A stretch of 64,000 bases of DNA from Prevotella sp. (GCA_017847725.1 JAGAXW010000009.1:1-64000); one strand, 5' to 3'; positions 1 to 9,650 are shown, counted from the first letter of the stretch. Notes: generated by a model from the sequence alone, not told the origin. A program made the numbers and translations.

Positions 1-3
1 GCA

Positions 4-167
4 GGTTTATCACCGCCTGGAGAGCCTTAGTTCATATCGTGCGACGGCCGTGGTAGATATGTGCGACGGCCGTCGCACAATATGATACCACCGTCACACA
101 AAATGAAATAGACTATTTTGGGAGATGATACAGACGTGACGGGGCGGAAATATAGCTTCACACGTAT
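4..167 (-). repeat. Dispersed palindromic repeat, copy 1
   Basis: A stretch of about 164 bases that recurs in inverted orientation at 29219-29383, about nine-tenths identical by eye. It contains an 18-base perfect palindrome GTGCGACGGCCGTCGCAC at 61-78. Its larger arms are ATATCGTGCGACGGCCGT (34-51) and a near-perfect inverse at 66-83. No transposase or convincing protein is encoded. An open frame on the minus strand (27-227) is conserved between the copies only because the DNA is. It may be a MITE- or REP-like element; its role is unknown. Confidence 0.8.
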
Positions 168-425
168 ATCGTTAAGTATCAATAATATATATCTATGAAT
201 GAAACTACATTTTTTCGTCAAACTCACGTTAATAGTCTACGCAAATCGCGGCAGATTTAGGAAAGAAAAACGCAAGATGTGAAAACGGTTCGAACTGTCG
301 AGAAATGCCCTGATTTGCGTAGTGACGCCTTGCGGACTTTCCCCAATTTTCCTCGAATTACCTTTATTTTTCGGGCGAACTGCGTTAATCATCCAAAATT
401 GCTTCCGTATGTCAGCATTATTTCG
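168..425. other. Gene-free stretch upstream of the MscS gene
   Basis: AT-rich spacer between repeat copy 1 and the promoter of the channel gene. Nothing else was recognised: no gene, strong hairpin or RNA. A reading frame open from 279 runs through it into the channel gene, but its N-terminus has no signal peptide and crosses the promoter. Confidence 0.5.
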
Positions 426-433
426 TATTTTTG
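426..433 (+). promoter_or_regulatory. -7 promoter element of the MscS gene
   Basis: TATTTTTG fits the Bacteroidetes -7 consensus TAnnTTTG and lies 22 bases before the chosen ATG at 456. A possible -33 TTG is at 399-401. This position argues against the longer reading frame starting at 279. Confidence 0.6.
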
Positions 434-455
434 CACGCAAAATTCTGAAAGAGAA

Positions 456-2780
456 ATGAAAAGACTCGCCACGATATTCGTCGTGCTCTTCGTGACACTG
501 AGCGCACACGCCGTCCTGAAAGAGAAGGACCTGAACAAGACGCTGCAGATTCTGCGCACCGAACTGACCACCTACTACCGCGAGATGTCAGTGCAGATGG
601 AGATGAACAAAAAGCATAGCGAGAACATACGCAACCGACTGATGGAGACCATGCTGCGCTCCAACCAGAACTCGCTGATGCTCTACTCGCAGAAACTGGA
701 CTACGTGTTCGACCTGACCTATGCCTGCCACGAGGCCACGGAGCAGTATCAGCAGTTTCAGCAACAGAAGCTGCCCTTCAAGTCGTTTCTGAACAAGGCC
801 GACGGCGAGATAGCGCGCTACGACTCACTCATCAACGCGCTGAAGGTGATGCCCGTAAGCCAGATTGACGAGCAGGCACTGGTGGACCGCAACATCTGCA
901 TGACGCTGGCCACCAACATACGCAACTCGCTGGAGGAGAACCGCACCACCATGCAGGAATACATCAACTACTACGAATTCACGGAGAAACGGCTCAGCAA
1001 TCTCAACGACTATGCCCAGAAGCGCTACAGCGACATACAGACCAGCATCTTCCGCAATGGCGGCGACAGCTACTACTCCATCCTCAAGGAATGGCCGCGC
1101 AACTGGCATGGCATGGTGCGCACGGTGAAGAAGAAATATGAGCCTAACCCCTACTCGCAGTGGAACAGCAAATACATCATCGGACTGCTCGCATCCATCA
1201 TCTTCTATGCCATCGCCGCGTCGTTCGCCAACTTCCTGGTGGTGCGCTACGTCGTGCCCAAGCGGCTGCGCACTGAGGAGTTCAAGAAGAAACGGGCCTG
1301 CATCACCATGGCCACCACGGCCATCACCTTCGCCATCATCCTGGGACTGCTGATGGCACTCATCGAGCAGCACTTCATCATCATGGCCAGCAACCTGCTG
1401 GTGGAATACGCATGGCTCACGGGTGTCATCTTCATCTCGCTGCTGCTGCGCGTCAAGGGCGACCAGATCAAGAGTGCCTTCCGCATCTACACACCGCTGA
1501 TGTTCGTCACGTTCCTCGTCATCGGCATCCGCATCATCCTCATCCCCAACGAGCTGGTCAACATGCTGATGCCGCCCATCCTGCTCTTCTGCGCACTGTG
1601 GCAGTGGAACGTGATACGCCGCCACAACCGCAATATTCCGCGCTCCGACATCGCGTACACCTACATCTCGCTGTTCGTGTTCTGGGTGTCGGTGGTTTGC
1701 TCATGGGCCGGCTATACGCTCATGGCGGTGCAGATACTGATATGGTGGATCATGCAGCTGACATGCATACTGACCATCACCTGCGTGAGCCAGTACATCA
1801 AGCTATACGGCAACGCACACCACTTCGACGAGCGACCCGTCACGCAGACCTGGCACTACAACCTGTGCTACCAGGTGCTGCTGCCCATCCTGGGCGTCGC
1901 CTCTGTCATGATTAGCATCTACTGGGCGGCCGACGTGTTCAACCTGAGCGACCTCTGCTGGCGCATCTTCAACACGCGGTTCCTCGACTTTAAGAACCTG
2001 CACCTGAGCATCGTCTCACTGGCCATCGTGGTCAGCCTGTGGTTCGTCTTTGCCTACGTCAACCGTACCATCCTGCAACTGCTGCGTATGCACTTCGACA
2101 CGAAAGACCCCACGACATCAGCCACGCGCGAGGTGATGGGCAAGAACGTGCTGCAGGTAATCGTGTGGGGCGGCTGGTTCCTCATCGTCATGGGCGTCCT
2201 GGGCGTCTCGATGGAGTGGTTCATCGTCGTCACCGGCGGACTGTCGACAGGTATCGGTTTTGCATCGAAAGACATCATCGAGAACATCTACTACGGCATA
2301 TCGCTGATGACAGGACGCATCAAGGTGGGCGACCTGATACAGGTGGACAGCACCACTGGCCGCGTGACGAGCATCAGCTACACCTCGACCGTCATCGAGG
2401 CCCTCACCGGCGAGGTCATCACCTTCCAGAACTCGCAGCTCTTCGCCAAGAACTATAAGAACCTGACGCGCAACCACAGCTACGTACTGCAGCCCATCAC
2501 CTTCGGAGTGGCCTACGGCTGCAACCTGATGCAGGTGAAACAACTGGTGGAAGAGGCCGTCAACAACCTGCACTTGGAGGGGATAGACCCCGAAAAGCCC
2601 GTCATCTCACTCGTCTACGAACTGGGCGACTCGAGCGTCAACTTCAAACTGCTGGCATGGTGCGACGTGCTCAAGCGGGGCGTCGTCGTCAGCGAGGTGC
2701 TGTACACCGTGTACGACACGCTCAACGCCAACGGCATCGAGATTCCGTTCCCCCAGCAGGATGTGCACATCAGGAACTGA
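456..2780 (+). CDS. MscS/MscK-type mechanosensitive channel protein
   Basis: A 774-residue inner-membrane channel protein of the MscS superfamily, expected to release solutes under osmotic downshock. The chosen ATG begins a clean signal peptide (MKRLATIF...SAHA); the frame is open upstream to 279, but that version crosses the promoter. Residues about 20-280 form a helical periplasmic domain. Roughly ten hydrophobic segments follow (about 285-590). The conserved pore helix rich in Gly/Ala (GGLSTGIGFASKDI, near residue 594) and the MscS beta domain (TGRVTSISYTSTVI, FQNSQLF) run to about 700. The large periplasmic domain and many helices resemble MscK/YbdG-like proteins rather than small MscS. 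It is a single gene with its own promoter, 113 bases before kdsA. The family call is firm; the gating stimulus is inferred. Confidence 0.88.
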   Translation: MKRLATIFVVLFVTLSAHAVLKEKDLNKTLQILRTELTTYYREMSVQMEMNKKHSENIRNRLMETMLRSNQNSLMLYSQKLDYVFDLTYACHEATEQYQQFQQQKLPFKSFLNKADGEIARYDSLINALKVMPVSQIDEQALVDRNICMTLATNIRNSLEENRTTMQEYINYYEFTEKRLSNLNDYAQKRYSDIQTSIFRNGGDSYYSILKEWPRNWHGMVRTVKKKYEPNPYSQWNSKYIIGLLASIIFYAIAASFANFLVVRYVVPKRLRTEEFKKKRACITMATTAITFAIILGLLMALIEQHFIIMASNLLVEYAWLTGVIFISLLLRVKGDQIKSAFRIYTPLMFVTFLVIGIRIILIPNELVNMLMPPILLFCALWQWNVIRRHNRNIPRSDIAYTYISLFVFWVSVVCSWAGYTLMAVQILIWWIMQLTCILTITCVSQYIKLYGNAHHFDERPVTQTWHYNLCYQVLLPILGVASVMISIYWAADVFNLSDLCWRIFNTRFLDFKNLHLSIVSLAIVVSLWFVFAYVNRTILQLLRMHFDTKDPTTSATREVMGKNVLQVIVWGGWFLIVMGVLGVSMEWFIVVTGGLSTGIGFASKDIIENIYYGISLMTGRIKVGDLIQVDSTTGRVTSISYTSTVIEALTGEVITFQNSQLFAKNYKNLTRNHSYVLQPITFGVAYGCNLMQVKQLVEEAVNNLHLEGIDPEKPVISLVYELGDSSVNFKLLAWCDVLKRGVVVSEVLYTVYDTLNANGIEIPFPQQDVHIRN

Positions 2781-2855
2781 CCGTGTTTTTTTCTCGCATT
2801 TCATTATTTTGCGTTAAAATATCGCACAAAATCATGTCTTTTCGCAAAATATGAT

Positions 2856-2863
2856 TACCTTTG
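2856..2863 (+). promoter_or_regulatory. -7 promoter element of the kdsA operon
   Basis: TACCTTTG matches TAnnTTTG, 30 bases upstream of the kdsA ATG. The four genes kdsA to cls (2894-9650) are so tightly packed that they probably share this promoter. Confidence 0.65.
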
Positions 2864-2893
2864 CAAGGATTAATGTGAGAAAGGCAACACCGT

Positions 2894-3658
2894 ATGGCAA
2901 AGACATTCATCGCAGGCCCATGCGTCATCGAGTCGGCTGAACTGCTGGACACCGTGGCAGCAAAACTGGTGGAGATTAACCACAAGCTGGGCACTGATAT
3001 CATCTTCAAAGCCTCGTTCGACAAGGCCAACCGCACATCGATACACTCCTTCAGAGGCCCTGGTATCGACGAGGGGCTGCGCATGCTGAACGACATCAAG
3101 GAGAAATACGGCCTGCGCCTGCTCACCGACATCCACGAATCATGGCAGGCCGAGCCGGCCGGACAGGTGGTGGATGTCATACAGATTCCTGCATTCCTGT
3201 GTCGACAGACCGACCTGCTGACAGCGGCCGCCCGAACGGGCAGGACACTGAACATCAAGAAGGCCCAGTTCCTGAGCGGACGGGACATGCGCTACCCCGT
3301 AGAGAAGGCTCGCGACGCCGGCGCCAGCGACGTCTGGCTGACAGAGCGAGGCAACATGATGGGATATAACAACCTGGTGGTAGACTTCCGCAACATCCCC
3401 GACATGCTGGACATCTGCGACAACGTCATCATGGACTGCACACACAGCGTGCAGCGCCCCGGAGGGGCCGACGGCAAGACGGGCGGCGACCGCCGCTACG
3501 TGCCACAGATGGCAATGGCCGCCAAGGCCTTTGGCGCCACAGGATGGTTCTTCGAGGTGCACCCCACCCCAGACCTGGGCCTCAGCGACGCCGCCAACAT
3601 GCTGGAACTGGACAAGCTGGAGGTCCTGATAGAACAACTAAACGATACGAGCAAGTGA
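2894..3658 (+). CDS. kdsA: 3-deoxy-8-phosphooctulonate (Kdo-8-P) synthase
   Basis: Condenses phosphoenolpyruvate with arabinose-5-phosphate to Kdo-8-phosphate, a cytoplasmic step in making the inner core of lipopolysaccharide. The 254 residues cover the whole TIM-barrel family: AGPCVIES at 7-14, the substrate-binding KASFDKANRTS segment, DVIQIPAFLCRQTDLL, and VHPTPDLGLSDAANML near the end. Cys10 in GPC, the His of DCTHSVQ, the Glu of FEVHP and the Asp of LSDAAN correspond to the four metal ligands of the metal-dependent class (Aquifex type). Metal-independent enzymes such as that of E. coli have Asn at the Cys position. Its stop codon overlaps the start of kdsD, which makes arabinose-5-phosphate, so product and consumer are co-translated. 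Confidence 0.95.
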   Translation: MAKTFIAGPCVIESAELLDTVAAKLVEINHKLGTDIIFKASFDKANRTSIHSFRGPGIDEGLRMLNDIKEKYGLRLLTDIHESWQAEPAGQVVDVIQIPAFLCRQTDLLTAAARTGRTLNIKKAQFLSGRDMRYPVEKARDAGASDVWLTERGNMMGYNNLVVDFRNIPDMLDICDNVIMDCTHSVQRPGGADGKTGGDRRYVPQMAMAAKAFGATGWFFEVHPTPDLGLSDAANMLELDKLEVLIEQLNDTSK

Positions 3659-4602
3659 CTACGAGAGAATACGCCATACAATGCATCAAGGACGAGGCCG
3701 CAGCAGTGCTGGGACTCATCGACAAGCTGGACGACAACTTCGACCGTGCCGTAGCGCTCATCATGGAGTGCCACGGAAAGGTCATCGTCACGGGTGTCGG
3801 CAAGAGCGGCCACATCGGTGCCAAGATAGCAGCCACGCTGGCCTCGACGGGCACCCCCTCGTTCTTCGTCAATCCGCTGGACGTCTTTCACGGCGACCTG
3901 GGCGTCATGTCGAAGGGCGACGTCGTAGTGGCTATCTCCAACTCAGGACAGACCGACGAACTGCTGCGCTTCATCCCCATGGTGCTACACATGCAGATTC
4001 CCATCATCGGCATGAGCGGCAATCCCGACTCGCTGCTGGCCAAATACTCCACCTGTCACCTGAACATCAACGTAGGCAAAGAGGCCTGCCCGCTGAACCT
4101 GGCTCCTACCAGTTCGACGACAGCAACCCTCGTCATGGGCGACGCACTGGCTGTAGCACTCATGGAGCGACGACACTTCCAGCCACAGGACTTCGCACAA
4201 TTCCACCCGGGAGGCGAACTGGGCAAGCGACTGCTCACCACCGCCCACGACGTGATGCTGACAGACAATCTGCCACTGCTCAACCCTGCCATGCACCTGG
4301 GCGAAGCCATCATTCTGGTGAGTAAGGGAAAACTGGGGCTGGGTGTGGCCATGGACGGCGAACAGATTGTGGGCATCATCACCGACGGCGACATCCGCCG
4401 CGCCATGGAGAAATGGCAGGCCGCCTTCTTCGACCGTACCGTCAGCGACATCATGACACGCGAGCCCAAGACGGTGGGGCCACAGACCAAGGTCTCTGAA
4501 ATACAGCACATCATGAACAAACATAAGATACACAATGTACTGGTAGTCGACGGGCAGCGCCACCTGATAGGCATCGTCGACCGCTATGCGTGCATATTAT
4601 AA
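3655..4602 (+). CDS. kdsD: Arabinose-5-phosphate isomerase (KpsF/GutQ family)
   Basis: Converts ribulose-5-phosphate to arabinose-5-phosphate, the substrate of KdsA. The frame is open upstream into kdsA, but family alignment begins at TTREYAIQCIKDEA, so the start is taken as GTG at 3655 in a GTGA overlap with the kdsA stop. That gives 315 residues, the usual size. A SIS sugar-phosphate isomerase domain occupies about 1-190 (GVGKSGHIGAKIAATLAS, ISNSGQTDEL, FHPGGELGKRLL). It is followed by a pair of CBS domains (about 205-315, with ITDGDIRR). The C-terminus ends slightly unusually in GIVDRYACIL. It is followed after 15 bases by the propeller regulator. Confidence 0.93.
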   Translation: MTTREYAIQCIKDEAAAVLGLIDKLDDNFDRAVALIMECHGKVIVTGVGKSGHIGAKIAATLASTGTPSFFVNPLDVFHGDLGVMSKGDVVVAISNSGQTDELLRFIPMVLHMQIPIIGMSGNPDSLLAKYSTCHLNINVGKEACPLNLAPTSSTTATLVMGDALAVALMERRHFQPQDFAQFHPGGELGKRLLTTAHDVMLTDNLPLLNPAMHLGEAIILVSKGKLGLGVAMDGEQIVGIITDGDIRRAMEKWQAAFFDRTVSDIMTREPKTVGPQTKVSEIQHIMNKHKIHNVLVVDGQRHLIGIVDRYACIL

Positions 4603-4617
4603 ATAAGGAGACGACGC

Positions 4618-7600
4618 ATGAATATACTGAAAAAGGCTTTACTGACACTGACACTCATACTACCGCTAACGGCAGCAGGAGTCTATTTATTCAAGACTCT
4701 CGACGCACGCAGCGGACTGACCATCAGCCAGATTAACTGTGTACTGAAGGACTCGCGCGGATACGTATGGCTGGGTACGCCGGCTGGGCTCTACCGCTAC
4801 GACGGCTACACCTTCCACTGCTTCCAGAGTAATTCACAAGACGGCTCTTCCCTGCCCGACAGCTACATCATCAGCATTCAGGAGACACTGGAGGGCACGC
4901 TGTGGGTAGAGACGGCATCGGGATTCTGCATCTACCATCCGCAGACGGAGAACTTCGAACGCGACATGCGACAGATTTACGCCCGCATGGGTATCGAGGG
5001 CTCGCCAAAGGTGGTATACATCGACCAGCGCAAGAACATCTGGGCATACATACCCAACAGGGGCGTCATGGCCTACAACATGCAGCAACAGCTGCTCTAC
5101 GAGTTCGGCTATACCGACGACGCACACGGCATTCCGCACGGCAACATCTGCTCTATCAGCGAGTGCCGCGACGGAGCAGTCCTCGTCTACGACGACGGGC
5201 GCATCGTATGCTGCGACATCATGCACCAGCAGCACACGGTATGGCAGTCGGACTACATCGCGCAGCACCAACTGCGCAAGGGCAGCTCGCTCAAGGCCTT
5301 TGCCGACCAGATGGACAACATCTGGCTCTACGGACACGGCACACTGATGGTGTACAACAAGAATGCCAACACGTGGAACACGACCTTCGGCGACCAGCTG
5401 GAACTGACCAGCAACAACGTAGACCACAGCGTCAACGGAATGAGCGGCGACCGAAAGGGCAACATCTGGGTGGGTACCGACCGCAAAGGACTGGTGCGCA
5501 TCAACGTGAACAGCCACGAGATAGAGTACATACAGCCTACCAATGCCAACAGCGGCCGACTGCTGCAGGAGGACATCAGCATACAAAGTGTCTATGTCGA
5601 CGACACCGACCTGCTGTGGGTGGGCACCGAGAAGGCCGGACTGGCCTACTACGGCGACAACATCTATAAGTTCCAGGCTCTCCCTAACGGCGACATCACC
5701 GCCATCACCCAGGACAGGGACGGCAAGATATGGTATGGAACGGGCAACGTGGGCGTACTCGACTACGACGGTCCGCTGGCCAGCCATAAGGTGACGGCCA
5801 TGACCACCACCAGCGACGGCAGCCTGTGGGTGGGGTCGAAGCAGAACGGACTGACACGCATCAAGGACGGCAAGAGCACGATCTACTCCAGCCGCGACAG
5901 CTCGAAGACACTCATCGACGACCACATCAATGCACTGTGCAGCGACAAGACCGGCAACCTCTGGATTGCCACCAACGGCGGACTGCAGGTATACAGTCCC
6001 AAGATGAACACCTTCTCCAGCTACACCCGCGAGAACGGCATGCTCAACACGAACAACATCACCAGCCTCTTCTACGGCAGCAACAACAACCTGCTGATAG
6101 GTACGTCCGAAGGACTGGTTATCCTCAATCTGTCGACACGCGAAAAGACTGTGCTCACGGGTAACACCACCAATCTGACTACCTTCACCAACAACTACAT
6201 CACGCAAATCTTCGAGGACTCCAGAGGACTGCTGTGGATTGGCACCCGCGAAGGCATCAACATCCTGAATACCGCCAACGACGAACTGAGCCACCTGACA
6301 GAAAAAGACGGGCTGTGCAACAACTCTATATGCGGCATCGCGGAAGACATGAACCACAGCATCTGGATAACCACCAGCAATGGCATCAGCCGCGTTGTGG
6401 TGCAACGCAACCATGAAGACGGGACATTCAGCTACGGACTGTACAACTATAACACCAGCGACGGACTGCTGAACACGGAGTTCAACACGGGCGCAATACT
6501 GACCAAGAAGGACGGCACCGTGCTCTTCGGCACCATCTTCGGTGTCAACTGGGTGCGCAAGGGAAGCAAAGACAACCAGGAGTCGCTGCCTCGCGTCATG
6601 CTCACCCAGCTGTTTATCGGCGAAGGCGAAGAAGAGGTGCTGATAGGCAACGGCTACGACGGCAACGTCATCCTGTCGCAGGCACTCAACGAGAGCAGCA
6701 AGATAGAGTTGAAGAACAGCCAAAACACCTTCACCATCAAGTTTGCTGCCGGCAACTACAACCAGGGCGAACGCCTACAGTTCAGATACTGGATGGAAGG
6801 GCGCGACCAAGACTGGCACGACGGTGACGCCCTGCTGCACGGCGTCAAGTTTAAAGACCTGGCCAGCGGCCACTACACCCTGCACGTCAAGGCGGTCAGC
6901 GCCGAGGGTGCCGTCAGCAATCAGGAGCGCACCCTGGAGATTATCATCGACCGGCCCTGGTGGCTGTCGTGGTGGATGCTGACGCTCTACGTAGTAATCA
7001 TCATCATTGTACTGGCCATCTGGCGCTACGGCATCAAGAGGTACAGGGCTATCTGGAAGAAGAGAAGAACCATCATCGAAGAGCTGACCCGCCAGCGCGA
7101 GGAAATCAAGATTACCAGCGACGAGCTCAGACAGCCCATGGCCCGCATGACAACCATCATTGGCAACCTTGCAGAAAGAGAACATTCGCTCGAAGGCAGG
7201 GAACAGCTCAATTCGCTGCACTTCCAGATGCTCCAGGTCATCACCCGCATCACGGAGATGCAAGGCATACTGGAGAATCCCGAGAAGAAGGCTGAGTCGA
7301 CGGCCAAGGACAAGCTCGAACTCAACGACCACGGCGAGGTGGCCGTCACCGCCCTTACCGCCGGGACGCAACAGGCTTACAGCAACATCCGGCCGCTCAC
7401 CTTTGAGAACAGCACTGACCAGAAGAGGTTCAGCATCGTACTGATAGACAACAACCACGAGTTCCTGCAGTTCATGTATGCACACCTCTGCAAGGTCTAC
7501 GACTTCCACATCTACGACAACATCAAGGATGCCCTGCCCGACATCGAGACACTGAACGCCGACATCGTCATCTGCAAACAGGACATGGGCAAAGGCATGA

Positions 7601-8394
7601 CGGGCAGCGAGCTCTGCAACCAGTTCAAGTCTGACATCCGACGCAGCAAGACAAAATTCGTGCTGCTGACAGACGGCGTGCTCAGCCACGAGGACATGAT
7701 AGACCAGAACATCACGCTGGCGGCCGACGACTATCTGGCCAAGCCCTTCAACATCCAGGAGGCCGTGATGCGTCTGAACAAGGTAATGGGACTGGCCCCC
7801 GTCGAGTTCAGCCAGAACGTCATCGAGGGCAAGGAGACGCGTATGCTCGAGGGGCAGAACGCCAGCATGACGACTGCCACCTTCGCCTTCGACGATATGG
7901 CAACCGCCAACAGGCAAGACGCTCAGGACGAGGACAGCCCATCCGAAGAAAACACCGAGACCGCCACGTCGGCTACAGACGATGCGGCACAGCAGAATAC
8001 CAACATACTGGCTCAATACTACAACGACAAGACTATCGGCGACTACTCGATGAGCAACATCATGGACCAGCAGCTGATGCGCAATGTAGAGCAGTTTGTG
8101 CTGCAGAACATGAGCCGCGGGCAGATTAGCCTCGAAGAGATGGCATCGTCCATGGGCATGGGGCGCGTACCGTTCTTCCACAAGATTAGAGCCATCACTA
8201 CGAAGACACCCGCCGAGGTGGTGCGCGACATCCGGCTGAAGCATGCCTGCACACTGCTCGTCTCGACTAATATCAACATAAGTGAGCTGGCCATCAACGT
8301 CGGATTCTTGACGGCTGAGAACTTCATCACCATCTTCAAGGAGAAGTTTGGCATGACGCCACTCGAGTATCGACTAAAGAACAAAAGGTCATGA
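4618..8394 (+). CDS. Propeller (HTCS-like) transmembrane AraC regulator lacking a kinase domain
   Basis: 1258 residues laid out like a Bacteroides hybrid two-component regulator, but without its catalytic part. An N-terminal membrane or signal segment is followed by Reg_prop beta-propeller blades (about 20-640, many repeats like GNIWVGTDRKGL), a Y_Y_Y domain (about 705-775), a transmembrane helix (about 785-805) and a DHp-like helical region. In that region the phospho-acceptor His of the HELRTP motif is replaced: the sequence reads SDELRQPM, with Asp near residue 835. No HATPase motifs (N, G1, G2 boxes) lie between it and the receiver-like domain (about 938-1060). The receiver keeps the Thr and Lys positions (LLTDG, YLAKPF), but its acceptor-Asp region reads ICKQDMG. 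A full AraC HTH pair ends the protein. It probably signals without phosphorelay. It sits in the Kdo operon; cls begins inside its last codon. Confidence 0.85.
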   Translation: MNILKKALLTLTLILPLTAAGVYLFKTLDARSGLTISQINCVLKDSRGYVWLGTPAGLYRYDGYTFHCFQSNSQDGSSLPDSYIISIQETLEGTLWVETASGFCIYHPQTENFERDMRQIYARMGIEGSPKVVYIDQRKNIWAYIPNRGVMAYNMQQQLLYEFGYTDDAHGIPHGNICSISECRDGAVLVYDDGRIVCCDIMHQQHTVWQSDYIAQHQLRKGSSLKAFADQMDNIWLYGHGTLMVYNKNANTWNTTFGDQLELTSNNVDHSVNGMSGDRKGNIWVGTDRKGLVRINVNSHEIEYIQPTNANSGRLLQEDISIQSVYVDDTDLLWVGTEKAGLAYYGDNIYKFQALPNGDITAITQDRDGKIWYGTGNVGVLDYDGPLASHKVTAMTTTSDGSLWVGSKQNGLTRIKDGKSTIYSSRDSSKTLIDDHINALCSDKTGNLWIATNGGLQVYSPKMNTFSSYTRENGMLNTNNITSLFYGSNNNLLIGTSEGLVILNLSTREKTVLTGNTTNLTTFTNNYITQIFEDSRGLLWIGTREGINILNTANDELSHLTEKDGLCNNSICGIAEDMNHSIWITTSNGISRVVVQRNHEDGTFSYGLYNYNTSDGLLNTEFNTGAILTKKDGTVLFGTIFGVNWVRKGSKDNQESLPRVMLTQLFIGEGEEEVLIGNGYDGNVILSQALNESSKIELKNSQNTFTIKFAAGNYNQGERLQFRYWMEGRDQDWHDGDALLHGVKFKDLASGHYTLHVKAVSAEGAVSNQERTLEIIIDRPWWLSWWMLTLYVVIIIIVLAIWRYGIKRYRAIWKKRRTIIEELTRQREEIKITSDELRQPMARMTTIIGNLAEREHSLEGREQLNSLHFQMLQVITRITEMQGILENPEKKAESTAKDKLELNDHGEVAVTALTAGTQQAYSNIRPLTFENSTDQKRFSIVLIDNNHEFLQFMYAHLCKVYDFHIYDNIKDALPDIETLNADIVICKQDMGKGMTGSELCNQFKSDIRRSKTKFVLLTDGVLSHEDMIDQNITLAADDYLAKPFNIQEAVMRLNKVMGLAPVEFSQNVIEGKETRMLEGQNASMTTATFAFDDMATANRQDAQDEDSPSEENTETATSATDDAAQQNTNILAQYYNDKTIGDYSMSNIMDQQLMRNVEQFVLQNMSRGQISLEEMASSMGMGRVPFFHKIRAITTKTPAEVVRDIRLKHACTLLVSTNINISELAINVGFLTAENFITIFKEKFGMTPLEYRLKNKRS

Positions 8395-9650
8395 TGCGCC
8401 ATAGTCTCGTCATTCTATTCTCTGTTATCTGCTGGCCGATATACGCACAGACCAGCGACTCGCTAATCGTTGAGACGCTCCGACAGAACGGCATCCGATT
8501 CTCCGACAACAACAGCGTCACACTACTCATGTCCGGACAGGACAAGTTCAACGACATGTTTGCAGCCATCAGGCAGGCCAAAAGCAGCGTCCATCTGGAG
8601 TATTTCAACTTCCGCAACGACTCTATCGCCTCCCTGCTCTTCGACATCCTGCGCGAAAAGCGGCGCGAGGGTGTGGAGATTCGCGCCATGTTCGACGGAT
8701 TCGGCAACGACTCCAACAACCAGCCCCTCAAGAAACACCACCTGAAGGCACTGCGCGAAGACAGCATAGAAATCGTGGAGTACAGCCCTATCCGCTTTCC
8801 CTGGGTCAACCACATCTTCGGCCGCGACCATCGCAAGATTGTGGTCATCGACGGACGTATAGCCTACACAGGCGGCATGAACGTGGCTGACTACTACATC
8901 AAGGGTACCGAGCAGGTGGGCGAATGGCGTGACATGCACTGCCGCATAGAGGGCGACGCCGTCAACGAGCTGCAGCGCATCTTCCTGCACATCTGGAACC
9001 GCTCCACCCGCCAGCACATTAGCGGAGCAAAATACTACAACGGCGGAACGCTGACTAAGTTCACAGGGCTGAAGGCCGACACGACACGTACCGCCGGTCG
9101 CAAGAAGGTTGGCATCATCAACCGCGAGCCCCACGTCACGCCCCGCATCATGCGTACCTTCTATATCAATGCCATCCGCCAGGCCAAGGACTCTATCCAC
9201 ATCATCAATCCCTACTTTACGCTCATCCCCAGCGTGACACGCGCACTGACCCAGGCCATCCGCCGTGGGGTCAAGGTGGAGATTATGCTGTCGGAGAAAA
9301 GCGACATCCCACTCACGCCCGACTGCGCACTCTATCAGGCGCACAAGCTCATGAAGCGCGGAGCCACCATCTGGATATACCGTCCGGGCTTCCACCACTC
9401 CAAAATCATGATGGTAGACGGTCTCTACTGCACGGTGGGCAGCACCAATCTGGACGCACGCAGCCTGAAGTGTGACTTTGAGGAGAATGCCGTGATTATC
9501 GACAAGGAGACGACGCGCGAACTGGATGAGATGTTTGCGCGCGACAAGCAGAAGAGCTTTCGGCTCACTGAAGAGACGTGGAAGAAATTCCGTACCCGGG
9601 GACAGCGATTTGTCGGGTGGTTTGCCCACCTGTTACAGCTACTTCTCTAA
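8391..9650 (+). CDS. cls: Cardiolipin synthase (phospholipase D family)
   Basis: 419-residue phospholipase-D superfamily enzyme, expected to transfer a phosphatidyl group between two phosphatidylglycerols to form cardiolipin. Both HKD motifs are intact: HRKIVVID at 147-154 followed by GGMN, and HHSKIMMVD near 335 followed by GSTNLD. The N-terminus looks like a cleaved signal peptide (ending near Ala19-Gln20) rather than the two membrane helices of ClsA, so the enzyme may act in the periplasm. ATG 8391 overlaps the regulator stop; ATG 8394 is an equal alternative. Its stop overlaps the stop of the convergent TPR gene. Its place in the Kdo operon links lipid and lipopolysaccharide synthesis. 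Confidence 0.88.
   Translation: MMRHSLVILFSVICWPIYAQTSDSLIVETLRQNGIRFSDNNSVTLLMSGQDKFNDMFAAIRQAKSSVHLEYFNFRNDSIASLLFDILREKRREGVEIRAMFDGFGNDSNNQPLKKHHLKALREDSIEIVEYSPIRFPWVNHIFGRDHRKIVVIDGRIAYTGGMNVADYYIKGTEQVGEWRDMHCRIEGDAVNELQRIFLHIWNRSTRQHISGAKYYNGGTLTKFTGLKADTTRTAGRKKVGIINREPHVTPRIMRTFYINAIRQAKDSIHIINPYFTLIPSVTRALTQAIRRGVKVEIMLSEKSDIPLTPDCALYQAHKLMKRGATIWIYRPGFHHSKIMMVDGLYCTVGSTNLDARSLKCDFEENAVIIDKETTRELDEMFARDKQKSFRLTEETWKKFRTRGQRFVGWFAHLLQLLL

Noticed and set aside
279-455. Longer N-terminus of the MscS protein
   Set aside because: It crosses the -7 box at 426-433 and would hide the signal peptide that begins at 456.
4834-6723. 629-codon open frame on the minus strand
   Set aside because: Antisense to the propeller regulator; composition and lack of motifs mark it as a shadow. 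The same applies to 6775-8244 and 45773-47365.
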